NCBI GenBank assembly: GCA_033980235.1
Contig: CM067072.1
Coordinates: 31,099,759 to 31,163,758, forward strand
Length of the DNA stretch: 64,000 nucleotides
Direction of reading: 5' to 3'
From: Diadema setosum
Taxonomy: Eukaryota; Echinodermata; Echinoidea; Diadematoida; Diadematidae
Shown here piece after piece: positions 1 to 10,761 of the stretch. The notes under the pieces are model-generated. The model worked only from the letters and a program-made list of their open reading frames with translations, was not told the DNA's origin and did not search any database. The stretch's first letter is position 1. Each line of letters opens with the position of its first letter. Position numbers and translations under genes: made by a program.

Positions 1-130
1 ATCACTTACGATGAAATCCAGTTCAATGATTTTTTTTAAATATCATGGCTACTTCTAAAACACTGATCAATTCAGTGCTTATTTATGTCGATGTAGGGCA
101 ATTTATTAATCAGTTGCAATGAAATCCAGT
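1..130 (+). repeat. 3' part of a dispersed SINE-like repeat, cut by window edge
   Basis: The segment carries a 'tatcatggctact' stretch, 'aaaacactgatcaatt' and 'gatgtagggcaatt' followed by 'aatcagttgcaatgaaa'. The same blocks recur in the same order at 58465-58555, where they follow a tRNA-like head. This is therefore read as the tail of the same SINE-like family, with its 5' part outside the window or missing. The motif 'gatgaaatccag' occurs on both sides of it. Confidence 0.5.
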
Positions 131-673
131 TGTTATTGTTGTTTGGGGCAGGGGAGGGGTTGTGGATTTCCTTTTTACACTTCCTTTTCTTTCATGTACA
201 TGTATGTATGTGGTTAACCACATAGAACAGCATCACACAAAAGAAAAAAAAATTCTTCAATTTCTATTAAACCATTTCTATCATCATGCAAGAGATAGAG
301 AGAGAGGGGGGGGGGGGAGCAGGTCAGAAGTTCATTGAGCAACAACAAAAATCATATATCCCAACACATATCTTTCTATTATATTCTCGTTGGCAGTGCG
401 TCACGCAAGATGCGGCTGCTGATCTCATTGAGTGGCACAAAGGGTGTGATTAGCGTCATATCCTATTACACGTTGCGATTTACTGATATTGACAGTATAG
501 ATGAATCCGACTTCAGAGCACTGTAACTTATGGCGACTATAACTGGGGGAGGGGCTTCCAAAGAAGAACAAAAGCACTTTCAATGGGTTATGCAATGAGC
601 CAGGTGCATTGCTATGTCAGTGCATAAGTTATCTTTTGTTAGACATTTGTGAAACCCAACAGGTAGAAATTAC
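131..673. other. no gene seen
   Basis: This is AT-rich DNA with a short G run near 306 and an AG-rich tract. The only open frames are short and lack splice or coding support. I see no element ends. Confidence 0.5.
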
Positions 674-840
674 CATAAAAGACAGAACCCAAACCGAATC
701 GGTCTGTTGCTGATGCCCACAATGCTGCGCTGATGAATGCATAAATTTGCGCATGATTTGTACATATCTTGATATCCTCACTTGCCATAGATCCCTTCTC
801 AGATGGTGTGATCAGCAATGATTTGTCTTCCTTGAATAGC
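674..840 (-). CDS. candidate internal exon of an unidentified host gene
   Basis: Read on the minus strand, a pyrimidine-rich acceptor ending 'ctcctcacag' precedes base 840. A GT donor follows base 674. Between them one frame is open for 55 codons. It contains a hydrophilic part (residues such as FKEDKSLLITPSEKG) followed by an alanine- and aromatic-rich part (AQIYAFISAALWASATDRFG), so the composition looks like protein rather than repeat. The frame needs a codon split 2+1 at its start. If the donor is not used, the frame ends at a stop about 36 bases further on. I do not recognise the protein. The candidate exon at 1454-1535 could lie just upstream in the same gene. Confidence 0.5.
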
Positions 841-1453
841 CTGTGAGGAGAAAAAATAGCACAAGAGAGAATAGAAACAAATTTGTGAAGTATATAAGTA
901 CATAGGCCTTTATCACTACAAGACACAGCTCTTGCCAACTATGAAAAAAAGGGATTTTACAATTGGAGATTTATAAACAGATTAGGTGCAGTCAGACTGG
1001 TAAAAATCGAGAAGTTGAAGATCGCGAAGTTTGGGCCATTGGTATGCACACGCAAGAAAGAAGAAAGAGTGTGCCATCCGATGGCTAGTGATTGTGACAT
1101 AACAATGCACATCTGTACATGACAATGGCCTTGCGCTTTGGAGACACCGTCCGCAAACACATCAAGAAGTTTGAGGGGGGTGGGGGAAACATCCCTAGTT
1201 GGAGTGGGAAGTCCATGTCAGGAAAGACAAAGGGTGCATTTACCAACTCACATCTCATGTAGAATTAATGCTTTCATGGGACTTTCAGGGAGATTATGAT
1301 AAATGCAAATCTGTTTTGATGTAGAGGTTAGGATATTCCTTTCTCCAATGCCAATAAAGTGCGAGCTGAAATGCATTGTTACAGGAATGCATTTCTGAAG
1401 GAATGATAAATGCAAAGTTGTTTGAAATGTGTTAATACTGAGATCAGACCTAC
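841..1453. other. no gene seen (possible intron)
   Basis: There is no convincing open frame. If the flanking candidate exons belong together, this interval is their intron. A short G-rich tract lies near 1175-1188. Confidence 0.4.
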
Positions 1454-1535
1454 CCACACCAAATACATGATTTCTGTTCCTTGGGTCAAACAGCGCAATG
1501 GAGCTGTCCTCTTGACTCGCGATAGAGATAATATA
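1454..1535 (-). CDS. candidate internal exon, unidentified gene
   Basis: On the minus strand an acceptor 'gagttgtag' precedes base 1535 and a donor 'gtaggt' follows base 1454. The 27 codons between encode a protein-like stretch (ASQEDSSIALFDPRNRNHVF). An alternative donor seven bases downstream would leave the codon phase needed by the exon at 674-840, but its match to the donor consensus is weaker. The evidence is composition and splice signals only. No family was recognised. Confidence 0.35.
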
Positions 1536-2910
1536 CTACAACTCGAGAAATGCGATCTGAAAGGCCCTTGTAAAAGCGTTTTGATATTGTGTATTAAAAG
1601 ATGTTTCAAACAAAAGACAAAAGAAAGAAAAAAAAAAAAAAACCCAGACAGATATCAACTAGAATGTTTCAGTTCTGCTTACTTTATTTTGTTCTACATT
1701 TACTCAAGGCAAAGTAAAACTATAACCCTGTGTCACCTAACATTCTTAAGGTTTGACAGGAAAGGAATGTGTTTCTCATAATCCTGAAATAAAACTGCCC
1801 CTGAAATACACAAACAAACAGACAAAAGAATTGTGTTTGCAACCATGTGACCAGAGTTAATGTTACCACAATTGTAATGCAGTCAAGCAGGTCAGATCGG
1901 ACATTGCTTCAGGATTGCTTGGGAATAAAACAAAAGCAATGGAATATGCTGTCTATAGAGCAAAAAAACATTTTAAAAAAACTGTGACGTTTGCTAAGCA
2001 CCCAGACATATCCTATGTATACTCTGAAAGCAATGACAGACTTTGCCTGAAACAAAATTAACTGCTGTTGACTTAATGTCAATAATCAACCATGACTTCA
2101 AGAAATGTTCACCCTCAAACAGCATTAGCACTGCAGATTTGAACTCTAGTTTTCTAAAAGGCTTTTGCATGAACGGCTACTGGTGAAGAGGGAGGGGGGG
2201 GGGGGGTAGGAAGGTGGAGGAGTTTTAATGATGAATGCTTCTACACCATTTAACTTCAAGTAAAGACCAGCGACTTGCTGCAAGATGTTCACCAAGATCG
2301 AAGTCTGCCATGTCATTTGCGCATTGCACTCTGTGATTATTTCACAACAATTGCAATGCACAACAATTGCACTGTTTATGGGCTACATATCTTTGACATC
2401 ACTACTTCTATTGAGATACTTGTGTAGAAGTGTGGATCCACACAAAAACTTAAAGGTTTCATAAGTATGTGCAGGCACTGCCTGATGATACCCACAGACC
2501 TCAACACAGAGGTTGTCAGGGCCAACATGGGGGCGTGCAGCTTAAAAAGTCCCATTGTTCATTCACATTCGACATGTTTCATCTAACAATGAGCACATTG
2601 GAATCTTCAGCAAACTGATGGAGCCATTTAACATCTGTGTGACACCAGGAAGTTTCACGCGGTCAGACGACATACAACCACTCACCACATTCATAAAGCC
2701 TTGTTAGACCCCCTGGTTAGCACGCACATGTTCACTTTTGTCAATGAGCATATTGACTCTCTTTCATGAAAGTTTGTGTAAAACAGGAAAATAGGCTGAG
2801 CAAACACACCATCCACGTGGCGACAATAATACTATTGCATTACTAAACTCATGTTTTAACAGCTTCTTGAATAAGACTATAAACCGCGACTGGCTGCAAA
2901 GTTTCCAATT
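1536..2910. other. no supported gene
   Basis: This is AT-rich DNA with a poly-A tract near 1625 and a G run near 2195. A patch at 2225-2345 on the minus strand is open and could hide an exon, but I could not find matching splice sites in a consistent phase. Confidence 0.4.
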
Positions 2911-2925
2911 TACTCCACCGTGACA

Positions 2926-3065
2926 ACAACAGCAGCAGCAACGTCAACAACAACAACAACAGCAGCAGCAGCAGCAGCAGCAACAACAACAACAGCAACA
3001 AAAACAACAGCAGCAACAACAACAACAACAACAACCTTTACAACAACAACAACAACAATAACAAC
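2926..3065 (+). repeat. CAA/CAG/ACA trinucleotide microsatellite
   Basis: Interrupted runs of CAA and CAG units dominate this stretch. The long poly-threonine and poly-leucine frames across it are by-products of the repeat and are not proposed as genes. Confidence 0.95.
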
Positions 3066-3536
3066 CTATAGACAACACTTTGAAGTACAGGAATCACTGA
3101 AATTTTGCTTATCAGACAAAGAGTATGACTTGATCTAATCATGTTCTTCTTCACACACACACCTTTGCCTGCATTTTGTTCCTTTTAATACATGTTGTAT
3201 ATTTCAACCTAAAACTGCTCTCAGCCAGAGTTTGTGGTCTTGTTCACTTCCGACATTCACATTCACATTCAGATTCTTTCACCAGCCAAAGTGCGGAACT
3301 ATTATTCAGTTCCAACCGCTTTAAATGTAGTGCAACATATTACAGCATGATGAATACAATGAACACAAAGAAACAAGATGGCAATAAAACTGCACCAACA
3401 AATATAAAACATGGTGATGTTATGACAATAACATGTATGTTTCCACTTCATTGTGTCATACCATTTGTTGATTGTTGAAAAAAAAATTACAAACTCGGGT
3501 GTGAGGCTGTTAGCAAGAAATGCAGTGATATGTTTT
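3066..3536. other. no gene seen
   Basis: This is unique-looking AT-rich DNA. A 100-codon open frame at 3176-3478 has no splice or family support. Confidence 0.4.
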
Positions 3537-3690
3537 CAGGGGCGGATCCAGGAACTCTGTAAAGGGGAGGTGCCTTTGCAAAATTAAAGGGGGTGTACGC
3601 ACCCCCATCTTTTTTCTTTTTATTTCTTTTGTTTTAACCAAAAACAAAGAGGGGGTGCACGCCCATTGTGTTCCCATCTGTCATGCTGGA
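3537..3690. mobile_element. hAT-like short nonautonomous element, copy 1
   Basis: It begins CAGGGGCGGATCCAGG and is followed by a 'gggggtgtacgcaccccc' hairpin-like core and a T-rich centre. The same start and core recur at 20695-20853, where both ends are present, and in degraded form near 24925-25055. Termini of this type are typical of hAT-derived MITEs. I found no matching 8-bp target duplication here, and the right end is decayed. Confidence 0.55.
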
Positions 3691-3869
3691 ACCCATAAAT
3701 CATGGCAATTACCAGCAATGGACCTGAATGCACATACAATGGACATTGGCATCAGTAATCTAATACCAGGATCAAATCATGAGACAAAATTTACTTCAAG
3801 ATTTAAAAAAAAGCACTTACAATGAGGATTCTCATTGCAAACTATTCTGACATAAAATAATTCTGTTGA

Positions 3870-4249
3870 GGGGATTGTATCATTTTGGTTGAGACCTAAC
3901 TTAAGGTCTCTAACATTTTTGTTGAGATACTGACCACCTCTTACGAATGTGAAAGACCATGTAATTCCAAGAGGAATTCAATGTTTATTTGATGAAAATT
4001 GCTTTTGAAATAGCTGAGATATCCAAAAAGGAGCCATCCTAATAAAAGGTGGGACCCATCTTTCATTACGATCACTTTGTTTTACTTTGTTTTTGAATGT
4101 CTCAGCCATTCCAAAACCAATTTTCATCAAATAAATTTTGAATTCCTCTTAGAATGGCATGCTCTGTACTATTTCATAAGAGGTTTCTTGTTATCTCGCA
4201 AAAAGTTGAAAACCCAATCCTTATCTCTGCTAATACTGTACCATCCCTT
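3870..4249 (+). mobile_element. MITE family A, copy 1
   Basis: It aligns along its length with the better copy at 45908-46292. Shared features are a 'gtttatttgatgaaaattg' block, its inverted counterpart 'ttttcatcaaataaa', and 'taataaaaggtgggaccc' at the centre. The left flank is TTGA, a decayed TTAA, and the right flank is TTAA (4250-4253). That TTAA is also the left flank of the next small element. Confidence 0.75.
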
Positions 4250-4253
4250 TTAA

Positions 4254-4349
4254 AACCCACTGAGGACGAGTCCCAAGTATACCAAGCATACTCGGGCAAG
4301 TGTCTATGGGAAATGTGTGTTGTAGCAAAATTAGCCCATCCTCAACGGG
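4254..4349 (+). mobile_element. MITE family H (small TTAA element), copy 1
   Basis: It has inverted ends of the type CCCGTTGAGGACG and is flanked by TTAA on both sides (4250-4253, 4350-4353). The core 'gggcaagtgtctatgggaa' recurs in the other copies. Seven copies occur in the window. Termini starting CCC at TTAA are typical of piggyBac-derived MITEs. The assignment is inference because no transposase is present. Confidence 0.8.
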
Positions 4350-4355
4350 TTAAAG

Positions 4356-5468
4356 ATGATGGATGGAGTGGTGTATTTGGACTTGAAGAAAGCCTTTGAC
4401 TCAGTAGACCATGAACTTTTACTGGGAAAGCTATGCATGTACGGTGTCAGGGGAAATGCATTGAGATGGTTCCATTCATATCTCAGTGGTCGTACACAGC
4501 GCACCTCATTAAAGGGGGTTTTGTCGGAAAGTACTAGTGTATGTGTGGGTGTCCCCCAAGGTTCGATACTTGGGCCACTTCTGTTTTCAGTTATGTTAAA
4601 TGATCTCCCCAATTCAGTAAATAAGTGTGAAGTAATGTTATATGCAGATGACACAGTTCTGTTTTACAGTGGAAATGATGCCCAGGAGATTGAAACCGTG
4701 CTGAATACTGAATTGTACAATGTAAACCGGTGGTTGAGACAAAATTGTTTGACGTTGAATGTTAAGAAAACTCAGTACATGGTGATAGGAACATCAAGAA
4801 AACTGCTATCTGCTGATCGGCTGAAACTTGAAATCGATGGTAATGAATTGGATAGAGTGAGGGAATATAAGTACCTAGGAGTTTGGATGGATGAATCAAT
4901 GAGATGGCAAAAGCAAGTTGAAGAATGTTGTAAAAAAATTGCCACACGACTAGCATTGCTGAGACGCCTGCGGAAGTACCTAACCGAAAGTAGCGCTAAA
5001 ATCCTGGCAAACTCATTAATCCTACCGTATTTTGATTATTGCTCCTGTGCATGGTCAAACTGCTCACAAACCCTTAAAGATGTGCTTATCAAACAACACA
5101 AGAAAATGGCCAGAGTGGTAAGGAGAGTGGATCACACAGTGCCAACCAATCAGGTGCTTAGAAGGTTACGTTGGATGACGCTTGAAGAGAGGTGGCGTTT
5201 GAACACTTGTAAAGCAGTCTTTAAGACACTTCATGGCAACATGCCCGAATATGTGCAAGAACTCATCACGCCTCTTGGTAACATACATTCATATCGTACG
5301 CGAAACACAAGTTATAATGGTCTCATAATTCCACATGTTAAAACTCAAGCCAGAAAAAAATCGTTTTCACACTATGCATCATGTATTTGGAATCGGCTCC
5401 CCGCTGAAGTCCGAAACGCCACCTCTCTTCAAGCGTTCGTAAGAGCATACATATCTCACTTGGGGTAG
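4356..5468 (+). pseudogene. LINE reverse transcriptase, C-terminal fragment
   Basis: The 370-codon frame encodes the second half of a non-LTR reverse transcriptase. It shows [12 protein letters not shown] at the start, [13 protein letters not shown], the catalytic YADD box near residue 96, and a long C-terminal region with [11 protein letters not shown]. The endonuclease and the N-terminal part of RT are missing because the insertion is 5'-truncated. The first methionine is only the first in the frame, not a real start. The remaining frame has no internal stop, which suggests a fairly recent insertion. It cannot act on its own. Confidence 0.92.
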
Positions 5469-5763
5469 AATTCGGGTATTTTTGATATTCCTGTTTAATG
5501 TTAAGGTATTATTTTTTTTTCTCAAATAACATGAGTTTGTGTATTATTATCGTCAAGGATTAACTTCGCATTTCTTCATTTATATAGAGTATTGATATTG
5601 TGTTGATGTTATGATGTACAAAGGAATGTCCCTGATTTGTTATTTTGTGTTTGTTGAACTGTTATAGTTTGTCATTCTGTTGCAGGGCCCCCTAGGATAA
5701 CAGTGTTTAAACCACTGATGGGGCTACCCTGGGTAAAGAAAACTGAATAAATAAAATAAATAA
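4358..5763 (+). mobile_element. 5'-truncated LINE (CR1/Jockey group) in the foldback terminus
   Basis: It starts in the middle of the reverse transcriptase domain and runs through the end of ORF2. A 3' UTR of roughly 280 bases ends in GGGCTACCCTGGG followed by an AATAAATA-type tail (about 5745-5763). It lies four bases inside the left end of the foldback element, so it arrived after that element. The 5' truncation is the usual result of incomplete target-primed reverse transcription. No clear target duplication could be defined. Confidence 0.9.
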
Positions 5764-5900
5764 ATATAAAGTTTTGGTACCTCAAAAGTTTCCCTGAATT
5801 TCCTTGTCTTAGTTTGTGTTTCAGGTTAAAGTACCTTTCATATAACTAACACTGTGAGACTTACTCGCCCCAAAGTGCTCTCATGTCTTAGTAATCATGC

Positions 5901-5972
5901 AATAATGGTTTCGTACCAGAGCCGCCGCTGTACAGTGGCGAGGTAGTACACGTATTGTACGAAACCATTATT
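5901..5972. repeat. small hairpin insert in left foldback arm
   Basis: The segment reads inward from both ends as AATGGTTTCGTAC, giving a hairpin around a GC-rich centre. The right arm of this copy lacks it. In the second foldback copy it is present only in the right arm (12741-12813). Confidence 0.7.
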
Positions 5973-6439
5973 GCATGATAACTGCGACCAGCAGCGTGCA
6001 GCCCCATACGCATAGCTAACTGCGACCAGCAGCCCCATACGCATAGCATAATGGGACTTCGCATTGTAGCACTCAGGATCATGACAGATTTAGTATCGCG
6101 GGTAAATATCAACTTAAAATCCAAAAATTTCTTCAATTTGAAGACTTATCAGTTAAGTTGAAGTATTGAAAACAGGCTTCGAGCAACGTTTGGTTCTGCC
6201 AATAGTCCCTTTCTGTTCGAATTGATGACTGAATGTGACTCGGTCGAGAGGACCTTGGGAGAGCTACATACACTGACTACTACAGCCAGCGCATGCGCAC
6301 ACAAACATCTTATTTATTTTATTTTATTTATTTATTTCCAGCAATAGGGTGGATAGCCCTTTCAGCACAGCTGATTTTCAAAGGGGTCCACTTGACATAC
6401 ATGTACATATAAAATTCATATTTAAAAAAAAAAAAAACA

Positions 6440-6444
6440 AAACA

Positions 6445-6500
<56 letters not shown>
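6440..6500. repeat. AAC microsatellite in the LINE 3' UTR
   Basis: About twenty AAC units follow an A-rich tract. The repeat lies between the end of ORF2 and the 3' tail of the minus-strand LINE. Confidence 0.95.
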
Positions 6501-6931
6501 GCGATAAATACACATTTTAACTTGTACAACGTGGGTATGAAATCATTGTAAAGATTTAAAAATGTGACTTACAGTCGACTAATTAATAAATTCATCAAAA
6601 TTATTTCAGTGGCAAGTAGAAAAAGATATACACACAATGACTCACAGTCGACATGTTAATATCATATATTGAAATAATGGCAGTAATAGCAATAGCCGGA
6701 CAAAAACGATAGAAATATGCTCAGAGAACTAAACTTAACACAACTAAGTACCTAATCAAATACTAATCAACAACAACAAAAACGTATTTGAGTGTGTGTG
6801 TATATATATTATGAAGAAGGGGATATCTAAAACCGGAAACTTGGAACCGGTGACCAAATGATAAATAAAACAATACTTTATATAAAAAAACAGATATTAA
6901 AAATATGAATACAAATATATCAAATTACAAC

Positions 6932-9900
6932 TTAAGAAGCCTGGATCTCATTTTTCATCTTCTTACAAAAACAATGTATATCTTTTGTGTTTCGAGTGAC
7001 CAATGACAATGAATTGAATAAACCTGAACTTGCATATAAAAAACTTCTTTTCATAAAATTTGTTTTAGGTTTGGGTAACCAAATTTGAACCTGAGAATTA
7101 CGGAGTTTATAACTGTGTTCTTTTAAATGTATTCTTGACGAAAGATGTTGTGGAGCAAAGCCGTACAAACATTTATGCAACAAAATCACATTTACTCTTT
7201 TCCAACGAACATATATTGAATATATACCTGATTTACTAAACAGTATCGAGGTTCTTTCTAAATTATCTACCTTTAAAACAATACGTAAAGCCCTTTTCTG
7301 TAAAACAAAGAGCCTATTCAAAGTGGACTTCGCGGCATTACTCCATACTGGTGAGCAATAATCCAGATGAGATTGAATAATAGAAAAATACAACATTTTT
7401 GCAACTTTGAAATTCACACAAAACCGGATTTTCCTCAGTAGGAACAGATTTCTCAAAATTTTCCCTCTTATATAATCTACGTGAAGTTTCCATGTAAGGT
7501 TTGGATCAAATACAACTCCTAAAATTTTACATTTATATACTTCTTTCAATCTTATACCATTTATTTGAAGAATAGAACCAAAATCATGAAAATATTTCAA
7601 CTTCTTCCTGGAACCCAAAATCATATATTCTGATTTATCAGTATTCAAAACCAGGTTATTCGCCGTCAACCACGTAGAAATCTCTTTCAAATCTTGATTT
7701 ATACATCTTGTCATTTCAACAGGATTATTGGAGGAAAAATACATACATGTATCATCTGCATAAAGAGATAAATCACAATGTTTGACCGTGTGAGTAATAT
7801 CGTTTATAAAAAGTAAAAATAATACCGGCCCCAGTATCGAGCCTTGTGGCACCCCATACACAACAGGAGCAGGGTTAGACATGGCACCATTCACTTCTGT
7901 TCTTTGCATTCTTCCGTTTAGATAATCCGTAAACCACGACAGGCTGGTGTGGTCAAACCCATATAACCTTAACTTTTCAACCACTATTGTGTGGTCGACC
8001 ATGTCAAAGGCCTTTTTCAAATCTAATGTTACAAGCCCAGAAACCAGGCCTTTATCCATACTGGACAATAAATTTTCGGTAACGTTTAACAAAGCTGTTG
8101 TAGTGGAGTGACCGCGTCGAAACCCCGACTGATTAGTAGACAAAATAGAGTATTCAGTTAAGTATTTGGTGACTTGAGAATGAACAATTCTTTCAATGAC
8201 CTTAGACAAAACCGGTAGAATGGAAATAGGTCGATAGTTTGCTAACTCTGTTTCCTTGCCGCCTTTGAATAAAGGAACGACTTTAGCACATTTCCATTCA
8301 CGCGGGATGACCCCGCTGAAAAGGGATAGATTAACTATGTGAGTAAATGGCAGGAGAATACATGGCGTTGACAGTTTAACGAATCTCGCAGGTATTCCAT
8401 CCAAACCTGTAGCTTTATCTAAAGACATATTATCAAGTACATTACGAACATCACTTTCAGTCACTTTAGTAAATGCAAAAGTTGAATCAGACACCATCTT
8501 CATATACTGTCTAAAATCTCCTTGAAACAGTGTATCTTGTTTTATCTGATGTACTATGTTCGAAAAATAACTGTTGAACACATTTGCCAATTCCAAAGAA
8601 TCAGTAATTTCCCTATTATCTATTTTAACATAACACACATCTCTATTTTTAGCTTTAGTGGGTAATACCTTTTGTATAACTTTCCACACCTTTTTACTAT
8701 TACTTTGATTTTCATTAATACCATTTAATACATAGTTCTGCTTCAATTTTCTCATAATCAATGTTACTTCATTTTTCAACTTTCTATAATGATTCCAATC
8801 TCTTCTACTATCAGTCTTTCTAGCTTTCTTTTCAGCTTTATCTCTCTTATACATCATATCTTTTACTTCAGCGGTTATCCAGGGTACATTATTTTGTTTT
8901 ACTCTTCTTTTCCTAAGTGGTGCATGTTTATCAATGACTTTCCTGTATTTCGTTATCCACTTCAGGTATGCCTCCTCAACATCTTTTTCTTCTATGACAT
9001 CATCCCACAATTCACTGGACAAATCTCTTAGAAAATCATCAACATTCATTCTCTCAAATGCACGTGTCATTACATACTTATGATGTTGAGTTTTATGTTT
9101 AACTCGACCCCAAGTTGCTGTCACCATGTAGTGATCACTGAGACACATTGGTATAACATCGCAATGAGTAACTTTCTCAGGGGCAGACGTAAATATGAGA
9201 TCAATAACTGTCGAGGAGGAGGGGGTAATTCTTGTCGGCTTATCAATCAGTTGTGTTAAATGATAATCCTCAGCAAATGTCAACAGTCGCTGGGTGGACG
9301 AACTTTTACGCTGAGATAAAACATTACAGTTCAGATCACCTAACAACATGACATCAAAACCTAGTATTTCAATTTTTTGAAAAATATTATCTAACTTTCC
9401 AAACAAAGATATTTTAGGATTTGGTGGCCTATACCAAAGACACACCAGAAAAGGCTTCTGCTTGATTCTATCAATTTGTATAACAAGCAGTTCCAAATCA
9501 TCATCCATCAAGTCATGCCTGACTTCACAACAAATACCCCTTTTAACATAAAACAATATTCCTCCGCCATTCTTATTCCTGTCTTTTCTTATTGTAATAT
9601 AACCATCAATTTCTACAGCTACGTCTGGGATACTTTCGTCTAGCATAGTTTCACTGAAAGAAATTATGTGAAAAGGTGATTTCTGGAATATGTATCTTAT
9701 CTCATCAATGCATTTATACAAAGAATGGACATTTAGGTGAGTAACATGTATTCCATATTGACTCGAAAGTAATTTACATACATCGTTAAAATTTGTGTAG
9801 GACAGGGGAAGGTTACCACTATTTCTGGCGTCATCACATGTTGATTGATCGTTTGGTTGGTAAACATCACAATTGGTAAGATCATCTACATTCATGAAAG

Positions 9901-10075
9901 GTAATTCCCCGAAAATGCATTTGCTACATATCCAGTCTTCATTGGACAGAAATACGTTTGTAGAAACAGTACAGCATTTCACATGAACCCATAAGTTGCA
10001 TTTGACACATAGTATTGAGGCCTGATTGTTTCGTACCGGGTTGGCACAAATTGAACATGGGAATTTTATAGCCAT
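6932..10075 (-). CDS. LINE ORF2: PHD finger, endonuclease and reverse transcriptase
   Basis: This 1047-residue protein nicks target DNA and copies the element RNA at the nick. Residues 7-53 form a PHD-like zinc finger with the C4HC3 order Cys7, 10, 23, 26, His31, Cys34, 50, 53. An APE-type endonuclease follows from about residue 110 to 320, with LLGDLNCN and a final SDHYM near 312. Reverse transcriptase motifs are [33 protein letters not shown] near 684, [13 protein letters not shown] and the YADD box near 772. A CR1/Jockey-type C-terminal domain completes it. The frame has no stops or shifts, so this part may still be functional. The start ATG lies 53 bases after ORF1. The exact clade cannot be fixed by eye. 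Confidence 0.93.
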   Translation of the reverse strand: MAIKFPCSICANPVRNNQASILCVKCNLWVHVKCCTVSTNVFLSNEDWICSKCIFGELPFMNVDDLTNCDVYQPNDQSTCDDARNSGNLPLSYTNFNDVCKLLSSQYGIHVTHLNVHSLYKCIDEIRYIFQKSPFHIISFSETMLDESIPDVAVEIDGYITIRKDRNKNGGGILFYVKRGICCEVRHDLMDDDLELLVIQIDRIKQKPFLVCLWYRPPNPKISLFGKLDNIFQKIEILGFDVMLLGDLNCNVLSQRKSSSTQRLLTFAEDYHLTQLIDKPTRITPSSSTVIDLIFTSAPEKVTHCDVIPMCLSDHYMVTATWGRVKHKTQHHKYVMTRAFERMNVDDFLRDLSSELWDDVIEEKDVEEAYLKWITKYRKVIDKHAPLRKRRVKQNNVPWITAEVKDMMYKRDKAEKKARKTDSRRDWNHYRKLKNEVTLIMRKLKQNYVLNGINENQSNSKKVWKVIQKVLPTKAKNRDVCYVKIDNREITDSLELANVFNSYFSNIVHQIKQDTLFQGDFRQYMKMVSDSTFAFTKVTESDVRNVLDNMSLDKATGLDGIPARFVKLSTPCILLPFTHIVNLSLFSGVIPREWKCAKVVPLFKGGKETELANYRPISILPVLSKVIERIVHSQVTKYLTEYSILSTNQSGFRRGHSTTTALLNVTENLLSSMDKGLVSGLVTLDLKKAFDMVDHTIVVEKLRLYGFDHTSLSWFTDYLNGRMQRTEVNGAMSNPAPVVYGVPQGSILGPVLFLLFINDITHTVKHCDLSLYADDTCMYFSSNNPVEMTRCINQDLKEISTWLTANNLVLNTDKSEYMILGSRKKLKYFHDFGSILQINGIRLKEVYKCKILGVVFDPNLTWKLHVDYIRGKILRNLFLLRKIRFCVNFKVAKMLYFSIIQSHLDYCSPVWSNAAKSTLNRLFVLQKRALRIVLKVDNLERTSILFSKSGIYSIYVRWKRVNVILLHKCLYGFAPQHLSSRIHLKEHSYKLRNSQVQIWLPKPKTNFMKRSFLYASSGLFNSLSLVTRNTKDIHCFCKKMKNEIQAS

Positions 10076-10128
10076 AATAATAAGATACCACAGAATCTCT
10101 TTTCTTATACCAAAACGAAGCTAATAAG

Positions 10129-10761
10129 TCAGATTAAGTCTAAATCATTTTTGCATCCAATGGTTATTCGCTTGTTTTCTTTTGTGAAGGCAAAGATTTT
10201 TCCGTCTTGAGACCACACAGATTTGACTTTGTTATTCTGGAGTGTCTCCCAGTACAGCGATGACCGAATGTTCGTCAGAGATTCACGAATGAAGATTTTC
10301 GCACCTTGGACATGCCTCAGTTTTGTGCGTGCCTTGTATACTTGCTGCCGGTCATTGTAGCGGGTGAACTTCACAATTATCGCTCGTGGGTTGCTCCGCC
10401 TTGTCGCATCGGCGTAGGTGGCGCTATGCTCCGGTCCAGCAGCGTCGTTGCCATGGCTACTCGAGTGGCGTCGATAGACCCGGTGTGATCTGTCAATGGC
10501 GGCTGGTCCCAAGTCGATCCCCAGGTGACGATTGATGACCTCTAGTACCTTGTCATCCGTACTTTCGTTTGGCGTTTCAACAATGCCATGTATTCGCAGA
10601 CAGTTTCTCCTGCTATACTGCTCAGCCTCATCCTTTGCAGTTTGCAGGTCTTTTACAGAGTTTTGGAGAAGTTTCACTTTTTCATTCAACTGTTTAATCT
10701 CACTGCATTTTGATTCCAGATCCATGCTTATGGCTTCGTATACTTTGGAAGTTATCCGTTA
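10129..10761 (-). pseudogene. LINE ORF1 (coiled coil plus RRM-like), N-terminus missing
   Basis: ORF1 proteins of this kind bind element RNA and act as chaperones. The frame has a leucine-heptad coiled coil, then EQYSRRNCLRIHGI, the start of an RRM-like domain as in L1-type ORF1p, then a basic C-terminal domain. The first ATG in the frame is at 10725. Codons upstream of it to the insertion junction still read as protein (KVYEAISM), so ORF1 was probably longer and was cut at the 5' end during insertion. ORF2 follows after 53 bases. Confidence 0.8.

Larger units (their letters stand above)
6314..10761 (-). mobile_element. LINE (CR1/Jockey group) inserted in the foldback loop
   Basis: On the minus strand it contains a 5'-truncated ORF1, a full ORF2, a 3' UTR with an AAC microsatellite, and a tail of AAATAAA-type units (6314-6345). 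Flanking CTTAT at 6309-6313 and 10762-10766 is a 5-bp target duplication. The second foldback copy keeps the unoccupied site (GATAAG, 12397-12402). The 3' end carries GGGCTATCC before the tail, like the other LINE in this window. Confidence 0.93.

Noticed and set aside
2849..3138. Poly-leucine and poly-threonine open frames
   Set aside because: They are translations of a CAA/CAG microsatellite on both strands, with no other protein content.
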